Shown piece by piece: positions 9,976 through 18,693 of a DNA stretch of 64,000 nt (position 1 is its first letter; each line of letters starts with the position of its first letter). The DNA lies in assembly GCA_026014745.1 (NCBI GenBank), contig JAOZHS010000002.1, forward strand, positions 558,001-622,000, read 5' to 3'. Origin of the DNA: Candidatus Bathyarchaeota archaeon. GTDB taxonomy: Archaea > Thermoproteota > Bathyarchaeia > Bathyarchaeales > Bathycorpusculaceae. The translations under genes were made by a program, and so were the position numbers. The notes below the pieces were generated by a model that had not been told where the DNA came from, made no database searches, and saw only the letters and a list, made by a program, of their open reading frames with translations.

Positions 9976-10557
9976 ATGCCCAAACACGACAATCCGCAAC
10001 CCAGCAAACAATCCACCCTTGATAGGTTACCCGACGCACGCCCCAAAGACGGCATCGACATCATAAAACAGCCCCCCGAAGAAGAAATCAACATCACCCA
10101 AATCAGTGCGCAACCCAAAGAGGATGACGAGTTAGCCCTCAAAATCGCGTTCAAGTTGCCCTCTCGAATGTCGTTTTCGCGGTTGAAGGCGGATTTGTGG
10201 TTTGACCGTGAACCCTGCGGTTCGGTGTTGATTCGAGTGTTGCAGGGTCCGTTGGCTACTGCTGAGTCAGAGTTTGGGATGGTTCTGGATATGCGAGGAA
10301 TCGCGGCAGGACGGCATATTGTGGGGGTTGAGATGTATGGGCTGTGGGGAGAAAACGAGAAACACTGCAAAACCATCCAAGAAACCACTGTGGATTATGT
10401 GCCAGTGAATCGTCAGGCGCGTCTTGTGCGGGTGCCAAGCGTGAGGAGTGTGGCAGGTGCAGATTTAGCGGTTGTGTCCAGTTCAGAGAACAACCTTTAC
10501 AGAGAGATTGAACAAACAATAAAGAAAGAGCACGCTAGCAAAAGAGATAATTGGTAA
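9976..10557 (+). CDS. Conserved-looking hypothetical protein, 193 aa
   Basis: No family recognised. The first 50 residues are polar and acidic, probably disordered; residues about 55-145 alternate hydrophobic and polar positions like a beta-sandwich (ALKIAFKLPSRMSFSRLKADLWF and VGVEMYGLWGENEKHCK lie here). The end is basic and helical. Chosen over the overlapping opposite-strand frame because its composition is protein-like and the helicase gene is divergent from it. No signal peptide or membrane helix is visible. It is probably a cytoplasmic accessory protein. Confidence 0.5.
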   Translation: MPKHDNPQPSKQSTLDRLPDARPKDGIDIIKQPPEEEINITQISAQPKEDDELALKIAFKLPSRMSFSRLKADLWFDREPCGSVLIRVLQGPLATAESEFGMVLDMRGIAAGRHIVGVEMYGLWGENEKHCKTIQETTVDYVPVNRQARLVRVPSVRSVAGADLAVVSSSENNLYREIEQTIKKEHASKRDNW

Positions 10558-10577
10558 TTCATTAAGGAAAGCCACGA

Positions 10578-10703
10578 TTAACGTTTTTGTCCTTTAGGAG
10601 GAAGATGAGACCGCATTTCTTTCTTTTTGGCTTCTTTTTCGCGTTCTTGCTTCTTTTTCTGTGCAATCTGGGTATTCTTGTTTTTCCGTTTCATGACACT
10701 CAT
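10578..10703 (-). CDS. Very small Lys/Arg-rich protein, 41 aa
   Basis: A 41-codon frame starting ATG-Ser-Val-Met-Lys-Arg and ending PPKGQKR. A strong Shine-Dalgarno GAGGTG lies 6 bases before the ATG. More than a third of the residues are Lys or Arg (a run such as QKKKQEREKEAKKKE), with no hydrophobic core. It may bind nucleic acid or ribosomes, or be unstructured. I call it mainly because of the ribosome-binding site and clean ends. Function unknown. Confidence 0.45.
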   Translation of the reverse strand: MSVMKRKNKNTQIAQKKKQEREKEAKKKEMRSHLPPKGQKR

Positions 10704-10900
10704 ATAGGCACCTCAGCTAGCACTCAAACGTCATCCGCTCTCTAAAACGTTCCCTTTTTAAGGGCATAAAAAAATCAAAAACGCATGCTTTTTCTGCATT
10801 TTTCTTTACTACGTTAAAAGAGAGAAACAAAAAAAGACACTTCTCCGTCAAGTTTAAGTGTAAAAAACACTACCCATAGTAGCGATTGGACAGGTCATTT

Positions 10901-11059
10901 TTGGCGAGAAAAACATTACTCTGCGGATGCATCTACGAAGAAAACGAATGGATGCTAATACGAGTCAAAGAGTGCGAACACCACTATAAGGAACGGCACC
11001 GAAAAGTCGAGTACCGCCCCAAAGCGGAATGCAACCGCAACGACACCCGAGGAGAATAG
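10901..11059 (+). CDS. Small Cys/His-containing protein, 52 aa (TTG start)
   Basis: A 52-codon frame starting at TTG with AGGTC a few bases upstream. The product starts MARKTLLCGCIYEENEW and has a CxC pair (residues 8 and 10), a further Cys with two adjacent His (C25, H27, H28) and Cys 44, which could hold a zinc ion. It is rich in charged residues. The codon choice fits neighbouring genes. No family recognised. Confidence 0.4.
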   Translation: MARKTLLCGCIYEENEWMLIRVKECEHHYKERHRKVEYRPKAECNRNDTRGE

Positions 11060-11260
11060 CACCTCGAAAACATTAACGAATGCCTAAGGGGGGTAGGTCG
11101 ATATTGGCTGAAAACAAGCGCATAAGCATGTTGAAAACTAGTAAATATTGTTCTGCCCAACTCTAAAAAAGGAAGCAGATACCCCTCAAAGGGTCACTAT
11201 GTGCCCAAAGTTGCGACGCTACATGTAAACCTCTTAAGCTGCAACTCTTAGTTTGTAGGT

Positions 11261-11707
11261 ATGAAAATTGTTAGTGCCTGCCTTCTGGGCGTCAACTGCA
11301 ATTTCGAGGGCAAAAACTGGTTAAGTTCTCAGCTACGAAAAGAGTTTGAACGGGGCGAATTGTTTGTGGTTTGCCCTGAAGTTTTCGGCGGTTTATCTGT
11401 TCCACGGGTGCCAGCGGAGATTGCAGGCGGTGACGGCAAGGACGTATTAGATGGTAAAGCCAGAGTGCTCAATATGGAAGGCGTCGATGTAACCGCCGAG
11501 TTTCTTAGAGGCGCCCAAGAAACCCTTCGTATTGCCAAATCAGTTGGCGCAACCGAAGCCCTGCTTACAGAGAAGAGCCCCTCTTGTGGCTGCGGAAAAA
11601 TCTTTGACGGCACTTTCACAGACAGATTCATCACTGGCGACGGCGTAACAGCTGCCCTGCTAAAGAGGAATGGCGTGAAGGTGACAACGGTTAGGGTTAC
11701 GTCTTAG
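11261..11707 (+). CDS. DUF523 family protein
   Basis: 148 residues, full length for the DUF523 family. It has the family's N-terminal ACLLGVNCNFEGKN, the CPEVFGGLSVPRVPAEI segment and a late SPSCGCGKIFDGTF motif. Conserved cysteines (C7, C13, the Cys of CPE and the CGCG pair) suggest metal or sulfur chemistry; the biochemical role of DUF523 is not settled to my knowledge. It converges on the Lrp-family gene and overlaps it by 4 bases at the 3' end. Confidence 0.85.
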   Translation: MKIVSACLLGVNCNFEGKNWLSSQLRKEFERGELFVVCPEVFGGLSVPRVPAEIAGGDGKDVLDGKARVLNMEGVDVTAEFLRGAQETLRIAKSVGATEALLTEKSPSCGCGKIFDGTFTDRFITGDGVTAALLKRNGVKVTTVRVTS

Positions 11708-12114
11708 ATGCTACGTAGCACAATCATCGTGTTGCTCTTCATGATGCCTTCGACGTGGCGGATTTTCTCGATGCATTCGTTAACTTCCATAACGTTCATG
11801 CCGCCTATAACGACGATTATGTCGTATTCGCCTGTGACTTCGTAGGTGGTTTCAACGTTGGGTATGACCTGGATTTTTTTGGAAACCTCTTGCGTTGGGT
11901 AGGCGGGGTTAATCGCAAGAAGCGTAATGGCTTCTGCGCCTTCGGTTACGCCGATTTTGACTGTGAACTTTTTGATGACGCCATCTTCGGTTAGGGTTTT
12001 GATGCGTTTACGTACGGCACCCTCGGATAAACCGATTTTACCACCTATATCAGCGTAGCCTGCGCGTCCATCATTTTTTAGAAGTTTGAGAATTTGTTTG
12101 TCTTTTTCATCCAT
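11704..12114 (-). CDS. Lrp/AsnC (LysM-like) transcriptional regulator
   Basis: About 136 residues from ATG 12114 (in-frame GTG 12123 and ATG 12120 are alternatives). The N-terminal HTH (MDEKDKQILKLLKNDGR, then YADIGGKIGLSEGAVRKRI) and C-terminal RAM/AL domain (YEVTGEYDIIVVIGG) define the Lrp family. In Sulfolobus the homologue LysM controls lysW; here the lys operon starts 2 kb away beyond trkH, so a LysM role is an inference from proximity. A perfect palindrome overlaps its own promoter, suggesting autoregulation. Confidence 0.85.
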   Translation of the reverse strand: MDEKDKQILKLLKNDGRAGYADIGGKIGLSEGAVRKRIKTLTEDGVIKKFTVKIGVTEGAEAITLLAINPAYPTQEVSKKIQVIPNVETTYEVTGEYDIIVVIGGMNVMEVNECIEKIRHVEGIMKSNTMIVLRSI

Positions 12115-12140
12115 TCCCATCACGGGCAGATGATATTTGG

Positions 12141-12156
12141 CGTTAAAAATTTAACG
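12141..12156. promoter_or_regulatory. 16-bp palindrome over the Lrp-family gene promoter
   Basis: Perfect inverted repeat CGTTAAA-AA-TTTAACG, centred about 25 bases upstream of the GTG/ATG cluster that starts the Lrp-family gene. It contains the only good TATA-like sequence there, so a bound dimer would block TBP. Lrp-family proteins typically bind such 13-17 bp palindromes and repress themselves. Confidence 0.55.
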
Positions 12157-12217
12157 TTTTCCATATTCAGCTCATTTTGACGGTACGTTTTTCGTTAACT
12201 TCGGCTTCAAGTTACGT

Positions 12218-13903
12218 CTAAGGCAGATGAGGTTCGGCTTCTGCTCGAGTCTCTGTGGGGGCTTCTGCGGGGGGTTCCGTAGGGGTTTCTTCTGATTGTG
12301 TGGAGGGCTCTATGGGTTCTGATTCTGGTTCGTCTGCTTGTTCTATTGGTTTTGGTTCTGATTCTTGTTCTTGCGCGGGTTCTGTGGGAGTTTCTACGGG
12401 TTCTGACACTTCGGGCTCTTTGGCGGGTTCTCCTGCAATCTTAGGTTTTGATTTTCTGCTCAAGATATTTCTGCGTGATTTTTTGCCATGGTTTGAGTTG
12501 TGGTTGGGGTGAGGCTCCTTGGTCCGCGAGAACATGACTAGGAAAGTGATGATTTCGACACGGCCTACAAGCATAAGGAACATGAATAACCATTTGAGGG
12601 GTAACGCCAATGTGGGAGTCACAATACCAACGCTTAGTCCCGTGGTAGCCATGGCGGAGGTTGTTTCAAACACCGCATCCACAGGGTGGTACCCATAGGT
12701 TGTAACGATAAATGAGGCAACGAATATGAGACCTAGTGTTAAGAATACAAAGATGCCTGTTTGTATAATCATTGGGTCATCGTAATCTTTGCCAAGCGCA
12801 CTAAGTTTAGTGTCCTTCTGGCTAATGGTGTCCACGATGGCTTTTTTGACGGATTTAAGCAAAACGATTATACGATAAATTTTCACACCGCCAGCAGTGG
12901 AAAGACTGGCGCCGCCAATAAACATCAAAGAAATCAAGTAAATTTTGAGGTTATCAGCAAAGGAGGATACGTCAAGGTAGCTATAGCCAGTGGTGGACAT
13001 GGTACTTAGAATTTGAAAGGTTGCATCATAGGCAGATAAACCAAAAAACGTTGTTACTCCAATGATGGAGACCACGGCGACGCCTATGAAGAAGCTGAAT
13101 TCGGACTTTAAGAATTCTTTGAATTTTTTGTTGAAAAGCTGGGCTACGAGTGCAAAGTTGGTTGCGCCTAAAACCATGCTTATGGGTATAATGACGTTTA
13201 GGGGCGCCGTCGTAAATGCAGGACCAACGTCGTTGACGGGAGATACACCGCCAGTGCCAAGCGCTGCAAAGATGAAGGACGCCAACTGTATGAGGTCATG
13301 GTAACCGAAGAGGTATCCTGAAACGATGGCGATAATTGTGTAGCTGCAGTAGATGGTTAGGATGAGGAAGAAGGTTTTTTTGATTTTTTGATTCTTGCCG
13401 TTGAACCCTAAGGTGCGGGAAAGTTCCTTTAATTTGATTTCAGGATAAAAGAAGGCTAACATAAGCAAAACGATGCCTATGCCACCGACAAACTGAGTTA
13501 TACCCCTGTAAAGAATCATTGATTGAGGAAGGATTGAAACGTCTTCTAGCACAGTGAAGCCAGTGGTGGTGAAACCCGAGGTGGATTCAAAGATACTGTC
13601 GGTTATTCTCTGTGGTAGAGGTCCTGAGGGGATACCGATGTAGAGGTAAGGGAGGGAGCCTACTAAACTGAGGACCAAGAATACAATGACCATCAGAGTG
13701 CAGGATTGCTTGAAGCTAAGTTCTTTTCTTTCACATAAAGCATTGAGAAAAAATCCCAATGCAAGAAAGGTGCTGGCGGCAATAAAGAGCCCAACTGTGG
13801 CTGCAGTTTCACCTAGAATAAGCGAAACCACTATGGGAATTAGAATAAAAATTCCCGCTATTTGCAGTACAAAGCCTAAGTTAGCCAACAGAGCGCTCTT
13901 CAT
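12218..13903 (-). CDS. trkH: TrkH/KtrB-type potassium transporter membrane subunit
   Basis: 561 residues. The first about 455 residues contain the four membrane-pore-membrane repeats of the TrkH/KtrB superfamily, with filter-like segments such as STSGFTTTGFTVLED, ALGTGGVSP, TMSTTGYSYLD and TSAMATTGLSVG. The last about 90 residues are an unusual hydrophilic tail made almost only of Glu, Pro, Thr, Ser and Ala (repeats like EPESEPIEP). It likely takes up K+ with a TrkA-type partner; none is adjacent, though the RCK protein at 4.3 kb could serve. Transcribed in the same direction as the Lrp-family gene. Confidence 0.85.
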   Translation of the reverse strand: MKSALLANLGFVLQIAGIFILIPIVVSLILGETAATVGLFIAASTFLALGFFLNALCERKELSFKQSCTLMVIVFLVLSLVGSLPYLYIGIPSGPLPQRITDSIFESTSGFTTTGFTVLEDVSILPQSMILYRGITQFVGGIGIVLLMLAFFYPEIKLKELSRTLGFNGKNQKIKKTFFLILTIYCSYTIIAIVSGYLFGYHDLIQLASFIFAALGTGGVSPVNDVGPAFTTAPLNVIIPISMVLGATNFALVAQLFNKKFKEFLKSEFSFFIGVAVVSIIGVTTFFGLSAYDATFQILSTMSTTGYSYLDVSSFADNLKIYLISLMFIGGASLSTAGGVKIYRIIVLLKSVKKAIVDTISQKDTKLSALGKDYDDPMIIQTGIFVFLTLGLIFVASFIVTTYGYHPVDAVFETTSAMATTGLSVGIVTPTLALPLKWLFMFLMLVGRVEIITFLVMFSRTKEPHPNHNSNHGKKSRRNILSRKSKPKIAGEPAKEPEVSEPVETPTEPAQEQESEPKPIEQADEPESEPIEPSTQSEETPTEPPAEAPTETRAEAEPHLP

Positions 13904-14028
13904 AATGGAAAAAAATAATTAACTTTACCGTTTTTATGTCTTTTCCATATTTGGCGCCTAATGGCTGTCTTGCTTAAATAATTACCCGCCTTTTTGGGGT
14001 GCACCAAATGGAACATTACGAGTCCAAG

Positions 14029-14048
14029 TTGTAACAAATTGGTCACAA
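14029..14048. promoter_or_regulatory. Inverted repeat upstream of the lysW promoter
   Basis: TTGTAAC-N6-GTCACAA, one mismatch from perfect, ends just before the TATA-like TTTAAAAA at 14050-14057 that would drive lysW. The position fits an operator for an Lrp/LysM-type regulator. A perfect version of the same motif occurs at 36388-36407. Confidence 0.5.
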
Positions 14049-14132
14049 TGTTTAAAAACTAAGGTGAATCTATCAGAAAGACATTTCCCAAAAAATCAAA
14101 GTGACGATAAGAAAATGATAAAACAAGCAAAT

Positions 14133-14333
14133 ATGAACCCCCAAGAAACAAAAGCCATCAACAAAGCTAAATGCCCTGACTGCGATGCAGAACTAGACGT
14201 TCCAGAAGACACTGAAGCGGGCGAAATTCTTAGCTGCCCCGGCTGCGGACTTGAATTAGAAGTCAAACAGATTAAAGGTGGCTGTGTAGACCTTCAAGAG
14301 CTAACCATTGAAGGCGAAGACTGGGGCGAATAA
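14133..14333 (+). CDS. lysW: Amino-group carrier protein LysW
   Basis: 66 residues from ATG 14133 (in-frame ATG 14115 and GTG 14064 would lengthen it). It has the two zinc-binding CxxC pairs (KCPDCDAELDV and SCPGCGLELEV), an acidic body and the diagnostic C-terminal EDWGE, whose last Glu carries the substrate. LysW holds alpha-aminoadipate (lysine route) or glutamate (ornithine route) during the LysX-Y-Z-J-K reactions. It is the first gene of the operon. No strong Shine-Dalgarno is visible, so the exact start is uncertain. Confidence 0.9.
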   Translation: MNPQETKAINKAKCPDCDAELDVPEDTEAGEILSCPGCGLELEVKQIKGGCVDLQELTIEGEDWGE

Positions 14334-14408
14334 ACAGTTTTCAAACAACCCCTTTATTGTGTTAAATCACCATTTTAAGAAAAATTTTAAACGGAGGCAC
14401 ACACAGCG

Positions 14409-15593
14409 ATGAGCATTGCACTTCTCTATGAGCGCTCCGAAAACGACGAAAACGGCATCAAGCTTACCGCGCAGCAACTCGGCATAGACTTAACCTACAT
14501 CCCATTCCGAAAAATCGCCCTGTCAATAGGCAAAAACGGGTTTTTAGCCAAAACCAAAGGCAAAGACTACACCTCAACCATCGATAACGTCCAAGTCGTG
14601 CTCAATCGGGCGCAGAGCAAAAACCGTCGCCTTCAAGCCTCCTACATAATGGAGATGCTGGGCAAACAAACCCTCAATACCAGCCAATCCGAGTTTGTCT
14701 GCTACAGTAAACTGCGCACACTTCTAAATTTCCACAAAGAGGGCCTGCCAATTCCCCAAACCGTTTTCGTACCCTGCGATGCAGTAGACACCATGAAGAA
14801 CGGGCGGGAAATCCACAACGAAAAAGACGTCGCAGACCTCTTTGAACAAAACCTCACCTTAGACAAAGGCATCGTAATCAAAGCTGACGCGGGTACCCAT
14901 GGCAAAATGATTATGCTCTCCAAAACCCGCGACCAACTCGAAGCCAACATCCTAGAAACCAAACCATCCATAATCAACCCCATCGGTATCGTAGCGCAAG
15001 AAGTCATCCAGAAATGGTTCTACGACCTACGCATAATCGTTTACCAAGCCAAAGGCAAAGCCCCCGTCTGCTACCCAGTCGCGATGGCACGTGCAGGCTT
15101 CAAAGATTTCCGCACCAACACATTCCTAGGAAACTTGGTGTTCCACGCCAAACTACCCCTAGAAATTCAAGAGTTAGCGGTAAAATGCGGCAAAACCCTT
15201 GGCGCAGAAAGCCCCGCATGGATTTTTGCGTTAGACGCCATGGTGAATGTGGGCGAAAACAAAAACGCAGACGAAACCACACTCAAAGCCGAACTCGACA
15301 AGGCAAACCAAGCGTTTGCGCCTGTGCAAAAAGTAAAGCAGGATGAAACCCGCCTAACCGACTTCGAAGGCTGGAACAACAAGCTTGAAGCCTCCTTTAA
15401 ACTCTACAAGGACTCAGCAGCTTACCAAGCGGTTAGCGGCATAATTGAGGAGAGTATAGATAAAAATAAGGGCGCGTTGGTGTTTCATGAGTCGAATTCT
15501 TGTCCAGAATTCTGGGAGAACACTCGGCTTGCAACGGGGCTAAACGTGGCGGTGCCCCTGCTGCAGAGCGCCCAGAGCCTAATTGACCATTAA
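14409..15593 (+). CDS. lysX: LysX-like ATP-grasp ligase (LysW aminoadipate/glutamate ligase), elongated
   Basis: 394 residues of RimK-type ATP-grasp protein. Members of the LysX/ArgX group join the amino group of aminoadipate or glutamate to the C-terminal Glu of LysW. Visible features: an N-terminal pre-ATP domain, the ATP-binding lysine segment GIVIKADAGTHGKMIML, AQEVIQKWFYDLRIIVY, and the metal-ligand end VFHESNSCPEFWENT. Usual LysX length is about 280; here about 100 extra residues sit between ALDAMVNVG and GALVFHESN (about 280-355), a charged helical insert. Next to lysW and lysY, so the role is well supported; which substrate it uses cannot be read. Confidence 0.8.
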   Translation: MSIALLYERSENDENGIKLTAQQLGIDLTYIPFRKIALSIGKNGFLAKTKGKDYTSTIDNVQVVLNRAQSKNRRLQASYIMEMLGKQTLNTSQSEFVCYSKLRTLLNFHKEGLPIPQTVFVPCDAVDTMKNGREIHNEKDVADLFEQNLTLDKGIVIKADAGTHGKMIMLSKTRDQLEANILETKPSIINPIGIVAQEVIQKWFYDLRIIVYQAKGKAPVCYPVAMARAGFKDFRTNTFLGNLVFHAKLPLEIQELAVKCGKTLGAESPAWIFALDAMVNVGENKNADETTLKAELDKANQAFAPVQKVKQDETRLTDFEGWNNKLEASFKLYKDSAAYQAVSGIIEESIDKNKGALVFHESNSCPEFWENTRLATGLNVAVPLLQSAQSLIDH

Positions 15594-15614
15594 TTAAGAG
15601 AGAGGAAAACAAAA

Positions 15615-16667
15615 ATGCGAATAGGTATAATCGGCGGTTCAGGATATGTAGGAAGCGAACTCCTACGCCTGTTATTACTCCACCCCCAAGTAGAAGTAAC
15701 TATGGTTACTTCGCGGCAAAGCGCAGGCGAATTCGTCTTCAACCTGCACCCTAACCTGCGAGGTTTAACCCAACTAAAATTTGTCCCCCAAGACATGGCT
15801 GAACTTCAAAAGAACTGCGACATAGTTTTCACTGCCACCCCACACGGCGGCTCAGTTAACTTGGTCCCTAAACTACTATCGGCAGGACTAAAAGTCATCG
15901 ACATGAGCGCCGACTTCCGCCTCAAAAACCCCGCGGACTACGATACCTATTACGGCTGGACACATGCACACCCCGAAATGCTCAAAGACGCCGCCTACGG
16001 CTTGCCTGAATTGCATCGGGAAGAAATCAAAAACGCTAAGCTTGTGGCTTGCGCTGGCTGTGAGGCTACAGCTGCGATTTTGGGCTTAGCACCCTTAGTC
16101 AAAGCGGGCTTAGTTGACAAAGACAAGATTGTTGTGGACTTGAAGGTGGGTTCCTCTGGCGGAGGCAGCAAACCCAACGTTGCCAGCCATCACCCTGAAC
16201 GCTTTAGCGGCGTGCGTCCCTACAAAGTAGTTGGTCACCGTCACATCGCCGAAGTTGAGCAAGAACTAAACGCGTTAGGCAGCGAACAAGTCAAAATATC
16301 GTTCACACCTCATGCTGTTAACATGGTTCGCGGCATCCTTGCCACCATCCACACCTTCCCCAAACAGCCCCTCGCCAACAAAGACCTATGGAAGGCACTC
16401 CGCGGCATGTACGGCAACGAACCCTTCATACGCATAGTAAAATACCTAAAAGGCCCCTACCAGCTACCCGACCCCAAAATCACCACGGGCACCAACTTCT
16501 GCGATGTCGGGTTTGAAATCGACGAACACGCCAACCGCCTCATAATGTTCTCTGCACTTGACAACATGGTTAAAGGCGCCGCAGGGCAAGGCGTTCAATG
16601 CCTAAACATTTTAATGGGTATCGATGAAACCACAGGGCTTAAGAGCACTGGGTTCCACCCCATCTAG
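15615..16667 (+). CDS. lysY: LysW-aminoadipyl/glutamyl phosphate reductase
   Basis: 350 residues, ArgC/LysY family. The N-terminal Rossmann motif is IIGGSGYVGSELLRLLL. The catalytic Cys lies in VACAGCEATAAIL, and the distal GHRHIAEVEQEL and FTPHAVNMVRGIL carry the conserved His residues. It reduces the LysW-bound acyl phosphate to the semialdehyde with NADPH. The Shine-Dalgarno GAGAGG is 9 bases before the ATG. It follows lysX by 21 bases and is followed at once by lysZ. Confidence 0.9.
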   Translation: MRIGIIGGSGYVGSELLRLLLLHPQVEVTMVTSRQSAGEFVFNLHPNLRGLTQLKFVPQDMAELQKNCDIVFTATPHGGSVNLVPKLLSAGLKVIDMSADFRLKNPADYDTYYGWTHAHPEMLKDAAYGLPELHREEIKNAKLVACAGCEATAAILGLAPLVKAGLVDKDKIVVDLKVGSSGGGSKPNVASHHPERFSGVRPYKVVGHRHIAEVEQELNALGSEQVKISFTPHAVNMVRGILATIHTFPKQPLANKDLWKALRGMYGNEPFIRIVKYLKGPYQLPDPKITTGTNFCDVGFEIDEHANRLIMFSALDNMVKGAAGQGVQCLNILMGIDETTGLKSTGFHPI

Positions 16668-16676
16668 GTGATGGCT

Positions 16677-17486
16677 ATGCTGCTCGTTATTAAGATGGGC
16701 GGAAGCATCCTCAAAGAAGGCGCCTCAGGCGACCTCATAAGTGACCTCAAAGAAGTCGCTCAGCAACATAAAATCGTCTTGGTTCATGGCGGCGGAGTTG
16801 AAGTTACTGAAATCGCCTCAAAGTTGGGTAAGGAACAGAAGTTCATAATGTCACCCGAAGGTTTCCGCAGCCGCTACACGGATAAAGAAACCATTGAAAT
16901 CTACACCATGGTTATGGCTGGCAAAATGAATAAGCAAATCGTCTTAGCACTTGAAGCTCAAGGCATAAACGCCGTCGGCTTAAGCGGACTTGACGCAGCG
17001 ACCCTCCAAGCTGAGCGTAAAACCAGACTTATCGTGGTGGATGAGCGGGGACGCAAAAAAGTCATCGATGGCGGCTACACGGGCAAGATTACCCAAGTCA
17101 ACACCGATCTCCTAAAGCTTCTTCTCGAAAAAGGCTACGTGCCGATTGTGACGCCGATAGCGTTAAGCCAAGACAATGAACCCCTAAACGTTGACGGCGA
17201 CCGCACCGCAGCCATACTCGCAGGGGCACTAAAAGCCGACAAACTCATCCTGCTAACCGACGTAGAAGGCTTAATGCTAAAAGGCGAACGCGTACCCAAA
17301 ATTGCAGCCACTGAAGTTAAAGAAGTCCTCTCAAGCATCGGCGGCGGCATGAGCACGAAGGTTCACGCGGGGCTGGAAGCGCTAAATCAAGGCGTCAAAG
17401 AAGTCCTCGTCACGTCAGGCACAGCAAAACAACCCATCACATCAGTTCTAAATCATCAGGTTGGTACAGTGATAACTAGTGAATGA
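16677..17486 (+). CDS. lysZ: LysW-aminoadipate/glutamate kinase
   Basis: Amino-acid kinase family (ArgB/LysZ), 269 residues from ATG 16677. That start is preferred because GGTG sits 6 bases before it and the product then begins MLLVIKMGGSIL; upstream in-frame GTG 16668 and ATG 16671 are possible. HGGGVEV, GLSGLDA and NVDGDRTAAILAG are the substrate and ATP-site motifs. It phosphorylates the side-chain carboxyl of LysW-bound aminoadipate or glutamate. Overlaps lysJ by 8 bases. Confidence 0.9.
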   Translation: MLLVIKMGGSILKEGASGDLISDLKEVAQQHKIVLVHGGGVEVTEIASKLGKEQKFIMSPEGFRSRYTDKETIEIYTMVMAGKMNKQIVLALEAQGINAVGLSGLDAATLQAERKTRLIVVDERGRKKVIDGGYTGKITQVNTDLLKLLLEKGYVPIVTPIALSQDNEPLNVDGDRTAAILAGALKADKLILLTDVEGLMLKGERVPKIAATEVKEVLSSIGGGMSTKVHAGLEALNQGVKEVLVTSGTAKQPITSVLNHQVGTVITSE

Positions 17487-18693
17487 AAAAGAAGTTATGG
17501 AAATTGAAGATTGCTTCTTAGCAAACGTATTCTCCAAAAAACCCGTCGTATTCACTAAAGGCAAAGGCGCCCTCTTATGGGACATAAACGGGAAAGAATA
17601 CCTTGATTGCTCAAGCAGCTACGGCGTAGCGTTACTGGGGCATTGTCACCCCAAAGTTGTAGCGGCTATTCACGCTCAAGCTGAACAACTCATAACCTGC
17701 CACGGCGCTTACTATAATGATAAACGAGCGGAATTCATGGAGAAATTAATCAAAATCACCCCCAAAGGCCTCACCAAAGCCTTCCTATCCAACAGCGGCG
17801 CCGAATCCGTTGAATGCGCCATAAAACTTGCTCGCAAAGCCACAGGCAAACCCGAAATCATCGCCCTAATGGGTGCCTACCACGGCAAAACCATGGGTGC
17901 CCTCTCGGCTACTTGGGATAAAAAATACCGTGACCCCTTCATGCCGCTGGTGCCAGACATTAAGCATGTTGCGCCAGACAACGCGGATAAAATCCGTGAA
18001 GCCATAACTGACAAAACCGCAGCCGTCCTAATGGAGCCAATCCGAGGTGAAGGCGGCATCCGCGTTCCCCCCAACGGTTACATCCAAGAGGTCCGTGAAA
18101 TATGCGACAAACGCGGTGTACTTTTAATTTTTGATGAAGTGCAAACCAGCTTTGGACGCACGGGCAAACTCTGGGGAGGCGAAAACTGGGGAGTCACCCC
18201 CGACATAATGTGCTTAGCGAAGCCGTTTGCGGGTGGGTTACCCATCGGAATAACCGTCGCCCGACATGACCTCATGGCCCAATTCAAACTCGGTGAACAT
18301 TCCACAACGTTTAGTGGTAGCCCCTTAGTTTGTGCCGCAGGATGCGCCGCCATCGACGCGTTATTTGAGGATAAGCTGGTTGAGAAAGCCGCTGCCAATG
18401 GTGCCTACCTTAAGTCGCAGTTAGAAGGGTTGGCTGCTAACCATAAAATGGTTAAAGAAGTCCGTGGCTTAGGTTTAATGCTGGGTATGGAACTCCGCCA
18501 TGAGGTTTTAGGAGTCATCCTAAAGACTTTGGAGCGGGGGGTTCTGGTGTTGGATGCCGGTCGAACCGTCATTCGTATGCTCCCACCGTTGGTTATCACT
18601 AAGCCGCAAATTGACCGCGCAATCAGCGCGTTAGACCAAGCATTGGAGAAAGAAGAAAATGAACGAGCAAACAGCGGTTCGGTTTCTAACTAA
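17479..18693 (+). CDS. lysJ: LysW-aminoadipate/glutamate semialdehyde transaminase
   Basis: 404 residues, class III PLP aminotransferase (ArgD/LysJ). The pyridoxal region is FLSNSGAESVECAIKLARKATGK, and the PLP aspartate and lysine lie in LIFDEVQTSFGRTGKLWGG and CLAKPFAGGLPIG. It puts an amino group on the LysW-bound semialdehyde. Start GTG 17479 overlaps lysZ; ATG 17497 is an alternative. The 3' end overlaps lysK by 35 bases, so translation is probably coupled. Confidence 0.9.
   Translation: MNEKEVMEIEDCFLANVFSKKPVVFTKGKGALLWDINGKEYLDCSSSYGVALLGHCHPKVVAAIHAQAEQLITCHGAYYNDKRAEFMEKLIKITPKGLTKAFLSNSGAESVECAIKLARKATGKPEIIALMGAYHGKTMGALSATWDKKYRDPFMPLVPDIKHVAPDNADKIREAITDKTAAVLMEPIRGEGGIRVPPNGYIQEVREICDKRGVLLIFDEVQTSFGRTGKLWGGENWGVTPDIMCLAKPFAGGLPIGITVARHDLMAQFKLGEHSTTFSGSPLVCAAGCAAIDALFEDKLVEKAAANGAYLKSQLEGLAANHKMVKEVRGLGLMLGMELRHEVLGVILKTLERGVLVLDAGRTVIRMLPPLVITKPQIDRAISALDQALEKEENERANSGSVSN

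Noticed and set aside
9870-10388. 172-residue minus-strand frame opposite the 193-aa hypothetical gene
   Set aside because: Composition (many Ser, Cys and Arg in no pattern) is that of an antisense shadow.
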